Positions 55,462 through 64,000 are shown, counted from the stretch's first letter. The stretch: 64,000 bases of DNA from Trinickia mobilis (GCF_017315705.1 NZ_JAFLRF010000001.1:62001-126000); one strand, 5' to 3'. A program made the numbers and translations. Notes: generated from the sequence alone by a model not told the origin.

Positions 55462-56811
55462 TCAGACCGCGTCCATGACGGTCTGGAACAACTGGTTCGC
55501 GACCGAGATGACTTTCATGTTGGCCTGATACATCTGCTGGTATTGAACGAGGCTCACCGCCTCTTCGTCCTGGTTGACGCCGCTCACCGACTGCCATGCC
55601 GCCACGGCCTGCGCGCGCACCGCGCCCGCGGTATGGGCCGATTGCTGGTTCTTCTGGCTCGCGGCGCCGATCGCGCCGGACATCGCCGCAGTGGCGGAGC
55701 CGAATTTGACGGTGCCGAGGCCGTCGAGCGTCACCTCCCGGCTCTCCACGTCGATCAGTTTCAGGAGATTGTCCGTATTGGCCGGCCCGTTCGGGTCGCT
55801 GGAGAACGCGAGGTCGTCGGCGGTCACGGACGAATCGATGTTCAAGTTGCCCGATGCCGGGTCGTAGACGAAGAGCGGCTTGCCGGGCCGGCCGTTCATG
55901 TCGTAGCCGGCGGCAAGCTGGTCGTTGAAGGTCTGCGCGAATTGCTGCTTGAGCTCGTTCAAGGCCTGCATTTGCGGGCGCAGCGTTTGCGTCTCGTAGT
56001 CGTGCAGGCCGGCGAGCGCGCCGCCCAGCTTGTCGGCGGGCACGCCGAAAGTCTGATTGCCGAATTGCACCGAGATCTGCTGCAGGCCGTTGCCGTCGCG
56101 CTCGACGCTCATCGTCGCGGACTTGCTGCCCGCGACGAGCGGCTGGCCGCCCGCGAGCGAGACGTCGGCCGTGCCGTTGTCCTGCATCACGACGCGCACG
56201 TCGGCGTATTCGCTCAGCCGATCGATCGCGTGGTCGCGCTGGTCCTGCAGCGCGGACGTGTCGCTGCCGCTCGCCTGCGCCGCCGCGATCTGCTTGTTCA
56301 GGTCTGCGATCGATTTCGACAGCCCGTTGACCTGATCGACGGTCGACTGGCGCTGCTGCTCCAGCGTGCTCACCTGATCGGAGAACACCCTCGACATGTT
56401 GTTGAACGCCTGGCACATGCCGTTGGCCGCGTAAAGCACGCCGTTGCGGTTCGCGCTCGCGGTCGGATCGCCGCTCGCGGCTTGCAGCGCGCTGAAGAGC
56501 GCCCCCATGCCGAGGCTCAGGTCGCCCGACGCATCGCCGCCGCCGAACGCCGCCTCGAGCTGGTCGAGATAGGTCTGGCTGGCGTTGTAGTGGCCCGCTT
56601 GCGAGTTCGAGGCCCAGAGCTGCTGGGTCTTGTAGGCGTCGTTGAAGCGGATGAGCGCCGGCGTATAGACCCCGCCGGCGGCCAGCGAGGCGATCAGCAC
56701 GCCCTGGCGCGAATAGCCCGGCGTCATCAGGTTCGCAAGGTTGTTGCTCGACGCGTTGAGGGCAAGCTGCGCGGCAAGCGTGCCGGACAGCCCGATTGAG
56801 ATCATGTTCAT
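55462..56811 (-). CDS. flgK: Hook-associated protein FlgK, short form
   Basis: The first hook-junction protein. The N-terminus MISIGLSGTLAAQLALNASSNNLANLMTPGYSRQ and the C-terminus SGVNQDEEAVSLVQYQQMYQANMKVISVANQLFQTVMDAV (only partly quoted here as family motifs) are typical. It is only 449 residues, against about 547 in E. coli and longer forms in the main system of many Burkholderia, so the variable surface domains are reduced. ATG 56811 has GGAAC upstream; ATG 56805 is possible. Confidence 0.9.
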   Translation of the reverse strand: MNMISIGLSGTLAAQLALNASSNNLANLMTPGYSRQGVLIASLAAGGVYTPALIRFNDAYKTQQLWASNSQAGHYNASQTYLDQLEAAFGGGDASGDLSLGMGALFSALQAASGDPTASANRNGVLYAANGMCQAFNNMSRVFSDQVSTLEQQRQSTVDQVNGLSKSIADLNKQIAAAQASGSDTSALQDQRDHAIDRLSEYADVRVVMQDNGTADVSLAGGQPLVAGSKSATMSVERDGNGLQQISVQFGNQTFGVPADKLGGALAGLHDYETQTLRPQMQALNELKQQFAQTFNDQLAAGYDMNGRPGKPLFVYDPASGNLNIDSSVTADDLAFSSDPNGPANTDNLLKLIDVESREVTLDGLGTVKFGSATAAMSGAIGAASQKNQQSAHTAGAVRAQAVAAWQSVSGVNQDEEAVSLVQYQQMYQANMKVISVANQLFQTVMDAV

Positions 56812-56912
56812 CGTCGTTCCGAAAGTAGTGTGCAACGGCTCCGGTCAGCGCCCGGACGTTGCGGAATTCATCGATCGCTCAACGCTGGTAAGCGACCCGC
56901 GCACTGCATTCA

Positions 56913-57257
56913 TTAAGCCTTCGTCTCGAGCTGACCCGGCGCCAACTGCCGCACGATGAAGTCCGAGATGCCGAACGCGTGCTGCGACGCCAGCGCATCG
57001 GCGACGAAGGTGCTCGCGTAGTCGAGCATGTCGTTGGCGGCGGTGTCGCGCAGCGGACTGTCCGGCGCGCTCATGGCGCGCGTCGCGTTGTTCATCTCGC
57101 GCAGCATCTGCTTGATGAACATCGCTTCGAATTGCTCGCTCGCGTGGCGCAAACGCTTGTCGTCGGCCGGCTGCGGCGCGGGTGCGTCCTGGCCAGCCGG
57201 CGCGGCTTGCGCGAGCGGGAACGCCGCGCGGCTCTCGAGAGGTTTCAGCATCGTCAT
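56913..57257 (-). CDS. flgJ: Rod cap protein FlgJ, rod-binding domain only
   Basis: A 114-residue protein equal to the N-terminal rod-cap domain of FlgJ (RLRHASEQFEAMFIKQMLREMNNA, then LDYASTFVADALASQHAFGISD). The C-terminal glucosaminidase domain is missing, but a separate glucosaminidase is encoded at the right edge of the window, upstream of flgB. It lies 11 bp after the flgI stop. Confidence 0.9.
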   Translation of the reverse strand: MTMLKPLESRAAFPLAQAAPAGQDAPAPQPADDKRLRHASEQFEAMFIKQMLREMNNATRAMSAPDSPLRDTAANDMLDYASTFVADALASQHAFGISDFIVRQLAPGQLETKA

Positions 57258-57268
57258 CGTCCGCTCCG

Positions 57269-58411
57269 TCAGATCACGACCAGTTCGCCGTTCAATGCGC
57301 CCGCTTCATCGATCGCCTGCAGGATCGCCATCAGGTCGTCCGGCGTCGCGCCCATGGCGTTGACCGTGTCGACGATGGTTTGCAGCTTCACGTTGGCCGG
57401 CCACTTGAACATGTGCGCGCGATCCTGCTCGACCTTCACGGACGTGGCCGGCGACGTCACCGTGCGCCCTTTGCCGAACGCGTTCGGCTGGCTGACTTCG
57501 GTGCTCTCCGAGATCACCACCTTGAGCGAGCCGTGCGAAACGGCGACCGGCTTGACCGTCATGCCGTCCGAGATCACGACCGTGCCCGTGCGGGAATTGA
57601 TCACGGCGCGCGGAAGGCCCTGGCCCGCCGTGACATCGAGTGCGTCGAGCTTCGCGACGAACGCCACGCGTTGCGTCGGATCGGCGGGCGCGGCCACCTC
57701 GACCGAGGTCTGGCCCTGCGCCGTCGCCGTTTCGGCGCCGAGCGAGCGGTTGATCGTGTTCACGATGTTGGTCGCGGTCTGGAAGCTCGGGCGCTTGAGG
57801 CTCAGGCGCACGGTCGGCTTGTCCGCGAAATCGGTGCCGATTTCGTTTTCGATCGTCGCGCCGTTCGGAATGCGGCCCGCGGAGGTCGAGTTGATCGTGA
57901 TGCTCGAGCCGCTGTTGCCTTGCGCGTGAATGCCGGGAATCACGACGTTGCCTTGCGCGAGCGCATAGACCCGGCCGTCGACGCCTTTGAGCGGCGTGAG
58001 CATCAGCATGCCGCCGCGCAGGCTCTTCGCGTCGCCCATCGACGACACGGTCACGTCGATCTTCTGCCCTCTCGCATAGCCCGGCGGAAACGTGGCGCTC
58101 ACCATCACCGCCGCGACGTTCTTCGAGCGCAGGTTCACGTTCTCCGGCATCTTGACGCCGAACTGCTTGAGCGTGTTGACGATCGACTGGCCCGTGTACT
58201 TGATCTGCTGGCCGTCGCCGGTGCCGTTCAGGCCGACGACGAGCCCGTAGCCGACGAGCTGGTTCTCGCGCATGCCCTCGATGTTGACGAGCGAGCCGAG
58301 CGGCGCCGCATCGGCGCTCGCCGCGAGCGGCCCGAAGAGACAGACGGCGAGCGCGAGCACGAGGCGCAGTACCGCGCGCCGAGCGATCCGGTTGATGAGG
58401 TGAGGTTTCAT
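57269..58411 (-). CDS. flgI: Flagellar P-ring protein FlgI
   Basis: A 380-residue periplasmic P-ring subunit. It has a signal peptide ending SADA-APLGSLVNIEGMRENQLVGYG, the diagnostic start of mature FlgI. Further family blocks are LVVGLNGTGDGQQ, MMLTPLKGVDGRVYALAQG-like and INSRTGTVVISD. It is of usual length. With FlgH it forms the LP bushing of the rod. It starts at ATG 58411, 11 bp after the flgH stop. Confidence 0.96.
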   Translation of the reverse strand: MKPHLINRIARRAVLRLVLALAVCLFGPLAASADAAPLGSLVNIEGMRENQLVGYGLVVGLNGTGDGQQIKYTGQSIVNTLKQFGVKMPENVNLRSKNVAAVMVSATFPPGYARGQKIDVTVSSMGDAKSLRGGMLMLTPLKGVDGRVYALAQGNVVIPGIHAQGNSGSSITINSTSAGRIPNGATIENEIGTDFADKPTVRLSLKRPSFQTATNIVNTINRSLGAETATAQGQTSVEVAAPADPTQRVAFVAKLDALDVTAGQGLPRAVINSRTGTVVISDGMTVKPVAVSHGSLKVVISESTEVSQPNAFGKGRTVTSPATSVKVEQDRAHMFKWPANVKLQTIVDTVNAMGATPDDLMAILQAIDEAGALNGELVVI

Positions 58412-58422
58412 GATTGTTCTAT

Positions 58423-59085
58423 TCAGAAAGGCATGAACGCGCTGTTCAACGCACGCGTGAGCCAGCCTGCCTGGTTGGAATCCGCGAGCGCGCCGCGGCC
58501 GACATATTGAATATTCGAGTTGGCGATGCGTTGCGAAGACACACGGTTATTCGTATCGATATCGGAGGTGCGCACGTAGCCCGAGAGCCGCACCGCTTCC
58601 TCGCCCTGATTGAGCGCCAGCATTTTTTCGCCCTTGACCTCGAGCAGTCCGTTCGGCAGCACTCGATGGACGACGACGGTAATCTCGCCGCGCAGCGCGT
58701 TTTGCTGCTCGCTCGTGCCCGAGCCGTCGAAGCCTCGGCTCGCGCCCATCGACGTGTCGAACGGCAGCGTCATCGTCGCGAGCACGCCCGGCTTCACGTC
58801 GACGCTGCTTTTCTTGCCGAACGACGTGCCCGCCTTCTTGCGCGCCTGCGTGTCTTCTTCGAGCAGCACGGTGAGCGTGTCGCCGGGACGGAACGCATGG
58901 TTGTCGGAGGTCAGCGACCACGGCGCCTGATCGACGAACAAGCCGCCGGACGTCCCCGCCGGCTGCGCCGCGACCGGCGGCATGTCGTAGCCTTCGGCAT
59001 GCATCTGCTGGGGCATGACCACCGTGCAACCCGAGAGCGCAGCGGCCACCGCCAGCACGGCGGCCGCGGTTGACCGAACGCTCAT
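58423..59085 (-). CDS. flgH: Flagellar L-ring lipoprotein FlgH
   Basis: A 220-residue outer-membrane lipoprotein forming the L-ring. The lipobox is ALSGC with Cys20. Family segments include GDTLTVLLEEDTQARKKAGT, VVVHRVLPNGLLEVKGEKML and RLSGYVRTSDIDTNNRVSSQ. Its ATG overlaps the flgG stop by 4 bp (ATGA), so translation is coupled. Confidence 0.96.
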   Translation of the reverse strand: MSVRSTAAAVLAVAAALSGCTVVMPQQMHAEGYDMPPVAAQPAGTSGGLFVDQAPWSLTSDNHAFRPGDTLTVLLEEDTQARKKAGTSFGKKSSVDVKPGVLATMTLPFDTSMGASRGFDGSGTSEQQNALRGEITVVVHRVLPNGLLEVKGEKMLALNQGEEAVRLSGYVRTSDIDTNNRVSSQRIANSNIQYVGRGALADSNQAGWLTRALNSAFMPF

Positions 59086-59870
59086 CTCGCCACCTGCGCC
59101 AGTTGCTGAAGCATGTTGTCGGCGGCCGTCAGCACCTTGGTGTTCATCTCATAAGTGCGTTGCGCAGAAATCATGTCGACCATTTCCTCGACCACCTGCA
59201 CGTTCGAGCCCTCGAGCTGGCCTTGCTTGATCGTGCCGAGGCCGTTGGTGCCCGGATCGCCCTCGTTCGGCGCGCCGCTTGCCACCGTCTCTTGATAGAG
59301 GTTGTCGCCGAGTGCGAGCAAGCCCGTCGGGTTCACGAAGTTCGCGAGTTGCAGCTTGCCGAGCTCCTGCGGCGTGGCCGAGCCCTGCACGGTCGCGGTG
59401 ACGGTGCCGTCTGCGCCGATCGTGACGCCCGTCGCGTTTTGCGGAATCGTGATTTCCGGCTGGATCGGCAGGCCCTGCGCGTTGACGAGCGTGCCGTCCG
59501 CGTTCACCTGCAACTGGCCGGCGCGCGTGTAGGCCGTTTCGCCGTCCGCGGTCTGCACTTGGAGAAAGCCGTTGCCGGCGATGGCGACGTCGAGCGGCTG
59601 TCCCGTGTTTTGCAGGGCGCCGTTCGTAAATACTTTCTGCGAGTCGACGAGGCGCGTGCCGGTGCCGAGCTGAATGCCCGACGGCGACGCGACGTTCTCG
59701 CTTTGCTGGCCGCCCGGCTGCTGCTCGATCTGATAGAACTGATCTTCGAACACGAGCCGGTCGCGCTTGAAGCCCACCGTATTGGCGTTCGCGAGGTTGT
59801 TCGCGATCGCCTGCAGCTTCGCGTCCTGCGCTTGCAAGCCGGTCTTGCTGATCCACATTGCCTGATTCAT
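59082..59870 (-). CDS. flgG: Distal rod protein FlgG
   Basis: A 262-residue distal rod subunit. The N-terminus NQAMWISKTGLQAQDAKLQA followed by NNLANANTVGFKRDRLVFED is the classical FlgG signature. The C-terminus ends VVEEMVDMISAQRTYEMNTK with the terminal heptad helix. It overlaps flgH by 4 bp and follows flgF by 23 bp. Confidence 0.97.
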   Translation of the reverse strand: MNQAMWISKTGLQAQDAKLQAIANNLANANTVGFKRDRLVFEDQFYQIEQQPGGQQSENVASPSGIQLGTGTRLVDSQKVFTNGALQNTGQPLDVAIAGNGFLQVQTADGETAYTRAGQLQVNADGTLVNAQGLPIQPEITIPQNATGVTIGADGTVTATVQGSATPQELGKLQLANFVNPTGLLALGDNLYQETVASGAPNEGDPGTNGLGTIKQGQLEGSNVQVVEEMVDMISAQRTYEMNTKVLTAADNMLQQLAQVAR

Positions 59871-59893
59871 CTTGATCCCTTTCTGCTGTTTCG

Positions 59894-60622
59894 TTAGCCG
59901 CGGATGAGGCGGTTGCCGGCATCGGCGTTGTCGTCGGCCACCTTGAACATCCGCATCTGGACTTCAAAGTCGCGATTGAGCGTCATCGTCTTCAGCATCT
60001 CTTCGATCGGCGAGACGTTGCTCGACTCGAGATGACCGGGCGTCACCGCCACCGTTTGGTCGTCGAGGAGCGGCGCGCCGCTCCTCGACACGATGAGACC
60101 CTCTTCGTTCTTGATCACGTCGCCGGGCATCGTCGCGACGACGAGCTTGATCTTGTCGGCGATCTGCAGGTCCGTTTCGCCGGGCGCGCGGATCGAGATC
60201 GTGCCGTCTTCGCCGATCTTGACGGCGTCGAACTCGGGCAGCACGATCGGGCCCGCTGCGCCGAGCAGCGGGTGGCCGTTCGTCGTGAGCCGGCCTTCGC
60301 CGTCGATCTTGAAGTTGCCGTTGCGCGTGTAGGCCTCGCCTTGATCGGTATCGACGGCGAAGTAGCCGCCGCCGCTGATCGCGACGTCGAGGTTGCGGCC
60401 CGTTTCCACCATGTGCCCCTGCGACACGTCCACCATGTCGGCACTCAGCGTCACCGAATGCCGCGCGTCGTAGCCGAAGCCCCTTACGCCGCTCGTCTGC
60501 GCGAGTTCGAGGTCGGCGCGAAAGCCGTCGGTCTGCGCGTTCGCGAGGTTGTTGGCGTGCATCTGCAGCGAGTACTGCGTGCGGTCCGCCGCGCTCATGA
60601 TCGTGTAGATGAGCTTGTCCAT
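59894..60622 (-). CDS. flgF: Proximal rod protein FlgF
   Basis: A 242-residue proximal rod subunit. The start MDKLIYTIMSAADRTQYSLQ followed by MHANNLANAQTDGFRADLEL is typical of FlgF. The Flg_bb_rod N-terminus, LE-type hook domain and C-terminal helix (SNVSPIEEMLKTMTLNRDFE) are intact. It starts 4 bp after the flgE stop. Confidence 0.96.
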   Translation of the reverse strand: MDKLIYTIMSAADRTQYSLQMHANNLANAQTDGFRADLELAQTSGVRGFGYDARHSVTLSADMVDVSQGHMVETGRNLDVAISGGGYFAVDTDQGEAYTRNGNFKIDGEGRLTTNGHPLLGAAGPIVLPEFDAVKIGEDGTISIRAPGETDLQIADKIKLVVATMPGDVIKNEEGLIVSRSGAPLLDDQTVAVTPGHLESSNVSPIEEMLKTMTLNRDFEVQMRMFKVADDNADAGNRLIRG

Positions 60623-60626
60623 GGCG

Positions 60627-61796
60627 TTACACCGCTTGCATGAGCGCCTGCATCATCTGGCTTTCCGTCGAGATCACCTTCGAGTTCGCCTGATAGTTGC
60701 GTTGCGCCGTCGTGAGATTCACCAGCTCGGACGTCATGTCGACGTTCGATTGCTCGAGCGCGCCGACCGTCAGCTTGCCGGGCAGGCCGGTGCCCGGCGT
60801 GCCGTAGAGCGCCGTGCCCGACGTGTTGGTCGCTTTCCAGCAGGTGCCGTCCACGGCTTGCAGGCCGTCGTCGTCGGGGAACGTCGCGAGCGCGACCTGG
60901 CCGACCGTTTCCTTCTGGCCGTTGCTGTAGCGCGCGATGATCGAGCCGTTTTCGTCCAACGAGACGTCGGTGAGCGAACCGGCTTGATAGCCGTCGGTCT
61001 TGTTGGTGGTGGTCGTCATGTCGCCCGCGTATTGCGTCGTGCCCGCGTAATCGAGGTTCACGACCAACGCCGCCGCACCGTCCGGCGTGCCGAGATCGAG
61101 CGCGACCGGGCCCGTCGGCGCCGTGAGCTTGCCGTTCTCGTCGAACGTCAGGTTCGAGGTCGCTTGCAGGTCGCCGCCGTCCATCGTGTAGTGCACGTCG
61201 ATCGAACCGTCGTCCTTCTTGACGAAGTACTGCGTGACCGAATGCTCGCGGCCGAGCGAATCGTAGACGGTGGACACCACCGAGCTGTTGAAGGACTGCG
61301 CGTCGTCCTTGTCGAACGTCGTCGAGGCGGGCGGCGTCCAGTCGGCGGACATGTTGCCGACATACGAGAGCGAGCCGCTCGCTTTGGCGGGGATCGAGCC
61401 CGTCGGCACGCTCATGTCGCCGAAGCCGCCGGCCGCCGAGTAGCCCTGCACGTGGCGGCCGAAGCTGTCGACGACGAAGCCGTCCTTGTCCGTGCTGAAG
61501 ATGCCCACGCGCGAGTACAGCATCGAGCCGTCGCTATCCTTGCTGACGAAGAAGCCCTTGCCCTGGATCGCGGCGTCCATGCCGCGGCCGGTCTGCAGCA
61601 CGTTGCCGCCGATGTCGATCGTTTGCGTCACCGAGCCGATGTACACGCCGCTCGGCTGCATGCCGGCATACGCGGCGGCGAAGTTGGCGCGGCCCGCTTT
61701 GAAGCCGAAAGTGCCGGTGTTGGCGATGTTGTTGCTGATCGAATTCAATTGGCCGTTGACCGCGTTGATGCCGGACAGTGCGATATCGAAACTCAT
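60627..61796 (-). CDS. flgE: Flagellar hook protein FlgE
   Basis: A 389-residue hook subunit. The N-terminus MSFDIALSGINAVNGQLNSI followed by NNIANTGTFGFKAGRANF and the C-terminus QSNVDMTSELVNLTTAQRNY are standard. The middle (about 150-300) forms the variable D1/D2 domains. Length is close to E. coli FlgE (402). It begins directly after the flgD stop with no gap, so it is coupled to flgD. Confidence 0.97.
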   Translation of the reverse strand: MSFDIALSGINAVNGQLNSISNNIANTGTFGFKAGRANFAAAYAGMQPSGVYIGSVTQTIDIGGNVLQTGRGMDAAIQGKGFFVSKDSDGSMLYSRVGIFSTDKDGFVVDSFGRHVQGYSAAGGFGDMSVPTGSIPAKASGSLSYVGNMSADWTPPASTTFDKDDAQSFNSSVVSTVYDSLGREHSVTQYFVKKDDGSIDVHYTMDGGDLQATSNLTFDENGKLTAPTGPVALDLGTPDGAAALVVNLDYAGTTQYAGDMTTTTNKTDGYQAGSLTDVSLDENGSIIARYSNGQKETVGQVALATFPDDDGLQAVDGTCWKATNTSGTALYGTPGTGLPGKLTVGALEQSNVDMTSELVNLTTAQRNYQANSKVISTESQMMQALMQAV

Positions 61797-62597
61797 TTAG
61801 AAGACCTTTTTAGAAAAGAGGGAAAGCGGGAGCCGCGGCTCGGGCTTCAAGTTGTGATCGGGGTTGCCGTCCGGGGCGCTGCCTGGATTCCCCAGAAAAC
61901 GTGTGATGTCTGCCGTCGTGACGTCGCCGATGCCGGCCACGCTCAAGATCACCTGGCCGTTGTCGCCGAGGCGCACGCTCTGGAGCTTGCCCTCGATCTC
62001 GACGGACGGCGTCTGCGCAGTGCCGGCGTCGCCGGAGCCCGCCTGCACGGCCACCGTGTAGCGGCCGGCCGGCAAGCCGAGCTGCGCCGGATCGATATCG
62101 AACTTGACCTCGCCCGCCTTCTGCGCACCGAGATCGATCTTGTGCGGCACGCCGTCGGAGCCGGTGACGGTGACCGTCGTGCTGTCGGCCGACGCATCGA
62201 GATTGAACGCGCCGTGCACCGCGGTGCTGCCGTCGAGATCGACCGCATCGGTCTTGACCATGACGTTCGAGCCGACCTGCCCGCCGAGCGACACCACCAG
62301 CATGCTTTCGAGCATCGCGGAATTCACTTGCGACAGCGCCGCCATGTTCTGCATCGCCTCGACCTGGCTCATTTGCGTGAGCTGCGTGACGAACTGCTCG
62401 GGCTTCATCGGTTCGAGCGGATCCTGGTTCTGGATCTGCGCAACGAGCAGCTTCGTGAACATGTCGGACATCGAGCCGGAACTGGCCGACGGCATGCCGG
62501 TGTTGCCGTTGCCGTCGTCGGCGCCGACCGGGCCGTTCGCCGCCCCGTCGGCCGCGCCGAGCGAATGATAGTGATCTGTGGCAGAAAAGAGCTGCAT
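61797..62597 (-). CDS. flgD: Hook scaffold protein FlgD
   Basis: A 266-residue hook-capping scaffold needed for FlgE assembly. The N-terminal region SDMFTKLLVAQIQNQDPLEP followed by MKPEQFVTQLTQMSQVEAMQ is the FlgD signature. The C-terminal half forms the FlgD Ig-like/TUDOR domain (about 120-240). It is slightly longer at the C-terminus than E. coli FlgD (231). It is zero-gap with flgE. Confidence 0.95.
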   Translation of the reverse strand: MQLFSATDHYHSLGAADGAANGPVGADDGNGNTGMPSASSGSMSDMFTKLLVAQIQNQDPLEPMKPEQFVTQLTQMSQVEAMQNMAALSQVNSAMLESMLVVSLGGQVGSNVMVKTDAVDLDGSTAVHGAFNLDASADSTTVTVTGSDGVPHKIDLGAQKAGEVKFDIDPAQLGLPAGRYTVAVQAGSGDAGTAQTPSVEIEGKLQSVRLGDNGQVILSVAGIGDVTTADITRFLGNPGSAPDGNPDHNLKPEPRLPLSLFSKKVF

Positions 62598-62609
62598 GGT
62601 TTCGGGTCC

Positions 62610-63038
62610 TTATGATTGGCCGAGTTTCAACAGGTCCTGTTGCATCGCGTTCAGGCGCGAGAGCACCTCCACGTTGGTCGAGAACGCGCGCGAGGCCGAC
62701 AGCATGTCGGTCATTTCCGCAACCGGATCGACGTTCGAGTAGAAGACGTTGCCGTCGGCATCCGCGAGCGGGCTGTTCGGCTCATAGCGTTTCTTCACCG
62801 GCTCCCGGCTTTCCACCACGTCCATCACCTGCACGCGTGCGCCGGCCACGTCGCCTTCGCCGGTCGGCGAATAGACCGTCGCGAACACCGGCTGGCGCGC
62901 GCGGTAGACCTGGTCTTCGGTCTTGGCCGACGAATCGGCATTGGCGAGGTTGCTCGCCACCGTGTTGAGCCGGATGGTCTGCGCCGTCATGGCGGAACCG
63001 GCGATTTGTGCGATATCCCTGAATCCCATGGCAATCAC
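62610..63038 (-). CDS. flgC: Proximal rod protein FlgC
   Basis: A 142-residue proximal rod subunit. Segments IAQIAGSAMTAQTIRLNTVASNLANADS and the C-terminal SNVDPVAEMTDMLSASRAFS are typical; only the short family motifs are quoted here. It overlaps flgB by the sequence ATGA (63035-63038), so the two rod proteins are coupled, as in most flg operons. Confidence 0.95.
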   Translation of the reverse strand: MIAMGFRDIAQIAGSAMTAQTIRLNTVASNLANADSSAKTEDQVYRARQPVFATVYSPTGEGDVAGARVQVMDVVESREPVKKRYEPNSPLADADGNVFYSNVDPVAEMTDMLSASRAFSTNVEVLSRLNAMQQDLLKLGQS

Positions 63039-63409
63039 CCGTTTCCGTTGATGGCCATATTGAGGCCCTTGAATTTGGCGGTCAGGAACGTCAGTCCCAT
63101 TTGAAAATCGGCGGCGTTCTGCGCGAACGCGGCTTGTTCGACGCCGAGCTCCACCGTGTTGCCGTCGATCGACGGCTGGTTCGGCAGGCGGTACAGCAAG
63201 TCGGGCTGCTCGCCGCCCAAGTCGCCGAGCGAGCCCGCTTGCGCCGTGCTCATCTCATGCTGCAGCGCCGCCTTGAAGTCGAGATCGCGCGCCTGATAGC
63301 CGGGCGTGGTCTCGTTGGCCAGATTCGACGCGAGCACCTTGCTGCGTTCGACGCGCAATTCGAGCGCCTGCGGATGAACGCCCAGCGCCTGGTTCAGATG
63401 AATTCCCAT
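63035..63409 (-). CDS. flgB: Proximal rod protein FlgB
   Basis: A 124-residue proximal rod subunit, first of the canonical flgB-flgL order. Motifs LRVERSKVLASNLANETTPG and ARDLDFKAALQ are typical. The gene starts 17 bp after the stop of the glucosaminidase gene, so both probably share a transcript or promoter lying beyond the right edge. Confidence 0.95.
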   Translation of the reverse strand: MGIHLNQALGVHPQALELRVERSKVLASNLANETTPGYQARDLDFKAALQHEMSTAQAGSLGDLGGEQPDLLYRLPNQPSIDGNTVELGVEQAAFAQNAADFQMGLTFLTAKFKGLNMAINGNG

Positions 63410-63426
63410 GAATCAACTCCTTATGT

Positions 63427-64000
63427 TCAATCGTCGGCCGAGACCGCGGACAGCGCGGCCGGCAGCTTCTCGCGGGCGAATGCCGCCGTTTGCGCTTTCA
63501 CGTCCGCCACGACGCGGGTCAGCTTGTGCGTGTACACCGGGTCGGTGGCATAGCCCCCGCGCGCGAGCGCTTTGGCGAATGCCGCGGCGTCGCTGCCGGT
63601 GCCTTGCGCGCGGCTGAAGCGCGGATTCGTCTGCAGCAGGTTCACGTAGTCGGCAAACGCGCTCTGGTCGTCGGCATAAGCGCGAAAGCGCTCGATCGTC
63701 TTGATGCCCGCGCCCTTCACGTATTCGGTCGTCGTGATGTCGGCGGTCTTGCCGTCCCAGCTCGAACCGGCCTTCAGGCCGAACAGGTTGTGCGTATCGT
63801 TGCCCTTCGCATCGCGCACCGGACGGCGTCCCCAATCGGATTCCAGCGCGGCATGCGCCACCAGCAGATCCGGTGCGACGCCGAGCTTTTGCGCCGCGAG
63901 CTTCGCCCACGGGCTCACGCGGTCGACGAACGACGCCTTGTCCCCCACGGGTGCCGAGCGCCCTTGCGTCGCAGCCTGCGCCTGCAGCGGGTTGTTCAGC
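63427..64000 (-). CDS. Flagellar peptidoglycan glucosaminidase (FlgJ C-terminal type), 5' end outside
   Basis: Frame open from the right edge to TGA 63427; 190 residues are visible. The Glucosaminidase domain (SFVDRVSPWAKLAAQKLGVA, AHAALESDWGRRP with the catalytic Glu, NLFGLKAGSSWDG) equals the C-terminal half of bifunctional FlgJ. A linker (NNPLQAQAATQG) precedes it and continues off the window, so an N-terminal rod-cap domain may lie outside, giving a second FlgJ. It lies immediately upstream of flgB, an unusual place for this activity. GTG 63948 is an internal codon, not a convincing start. Confidence 0.8.
   Translation of the reverse strand, partial: LNNPLQAQAATQGRSAPVGDKASFVDRVSPWAKLAAQKLGVAPDLLVAHAALESDWGRRPVRDAKGNDTHNLFGLKAGSSWDGKTADITTTEYVKGAGIKTIERFRAYADDQSAFADYVNLLQTNPRFSRAQGTGSDAAAFAKALARGGYATDPVYTHKLTRVVADVKAQTAAFAREKLPAALSAVSADD

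Noticed and set aside
60609-62615. 668-codon plus-strand open frame
   Set aside because: Antisense of flgE and flgD; no recognisable domain.

Overview
The window is GC-rich, densely coded DNA that looks like a Burkholderiaceae genome (Paraburkholderia, Caballeronia or Trinickia type). This rests on gene content only: a monomeric NADP isocitrate dehydrogenase, a Burkholderia-style tad/flp pilus operon, a VpsR-like sigma-54 regulator and GC-rich intergenic hairpins of the kind seen in that family. Species and replicon cannot be read from the sequence. The mix of catabolic, pilus, iron and extra flagellar genes would suit a secondary chromosome. No rRNA, tRNA, CRISPR array or complete insertion sequence was found.

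Layout. 1-3335 (minus): deoC and a two-domain aldehyde dehydrogenase (deoxyribose catabolism), the latter running off the left edge. 3598-7196 (plus): an SBP56/methanethiol oxidase-type protein, a small membrane protein and an NCS1 nucleobase permease. 7294-9531 (minus): monomeric isocitrate dehydrogenase. 9678-14636 (minus): a polar amino acid ABC transporter followed by a histidine ammonia-lyase homologue that lacks the Ala-Ser-Gly cofactor tripeptide. A perfect HutC-like palindrome lies upstream. 15035-16483 (minus): a VpsR-type enhancer-binding regulator.

17300-23828 (minus) is accessory in character: two orphan TadE-like pseudopilins with a decayed tad fragment between them, then acyltransferase, GtrA, methyltransferase, GtrB and GT87 genes that may modify a surface polymer or the pilus. 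25118-38145 (plus) is a nearly complete tad/flp operon: three pilins, prepilin peptidase, a winged-helix AAA+ ATPase, CpaB, the CpaC secretin, a lipoprotein, TadG/TadE/TadF-like proteins, CpaE/TadZ, CpaF/TadA, TadB and TadC. No TadD-like TPR protein was seen. An intrinsic terminator after the first pilin probably sets a high pilin to machinery ratio. Downstream, a methyltransferase gene is bracketed by two copies of a terminator and followed by an orphan copy of the TadC C-terminus, a recombination scar.

39392-44604 (minus genes with a short AT-rich plus-strand islet): a sarcosine/dimethylglycine dehydrogenase-like flavoprotein, a dctA remnant, two small unrecognised genes under a consensus-like promoter, then arylamine N-acetyltransferase and a second isoprenylcysteine-methyltransferase-like gene. 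45007-52958 (plus) is an iron operon behind a perfect 7-1-7 Fur-type palindrome and a sigma-70 promoter: OprB-type porin, periplasmic propeller protein, Tat-exported DyP peroxidase and a complete ferric-iron ABC transporter. 52971-64000 (minus) is a flagellar flgBCDEFGHIJKL cluster with a short FlgK, a rod-domain-only FlgJ, a separate glucosaminidase upstream of flgB (cut by the right edge), and two uncharacterised genes at its 3' end, one of them a lone IS5-type transposase N-terminal domain.

The least explained items are the lyase without its cofactor motif under a HutC-like site, the composite Fur-controlled iron operon, the tad relics, and the AT-rich two-gene cassette.
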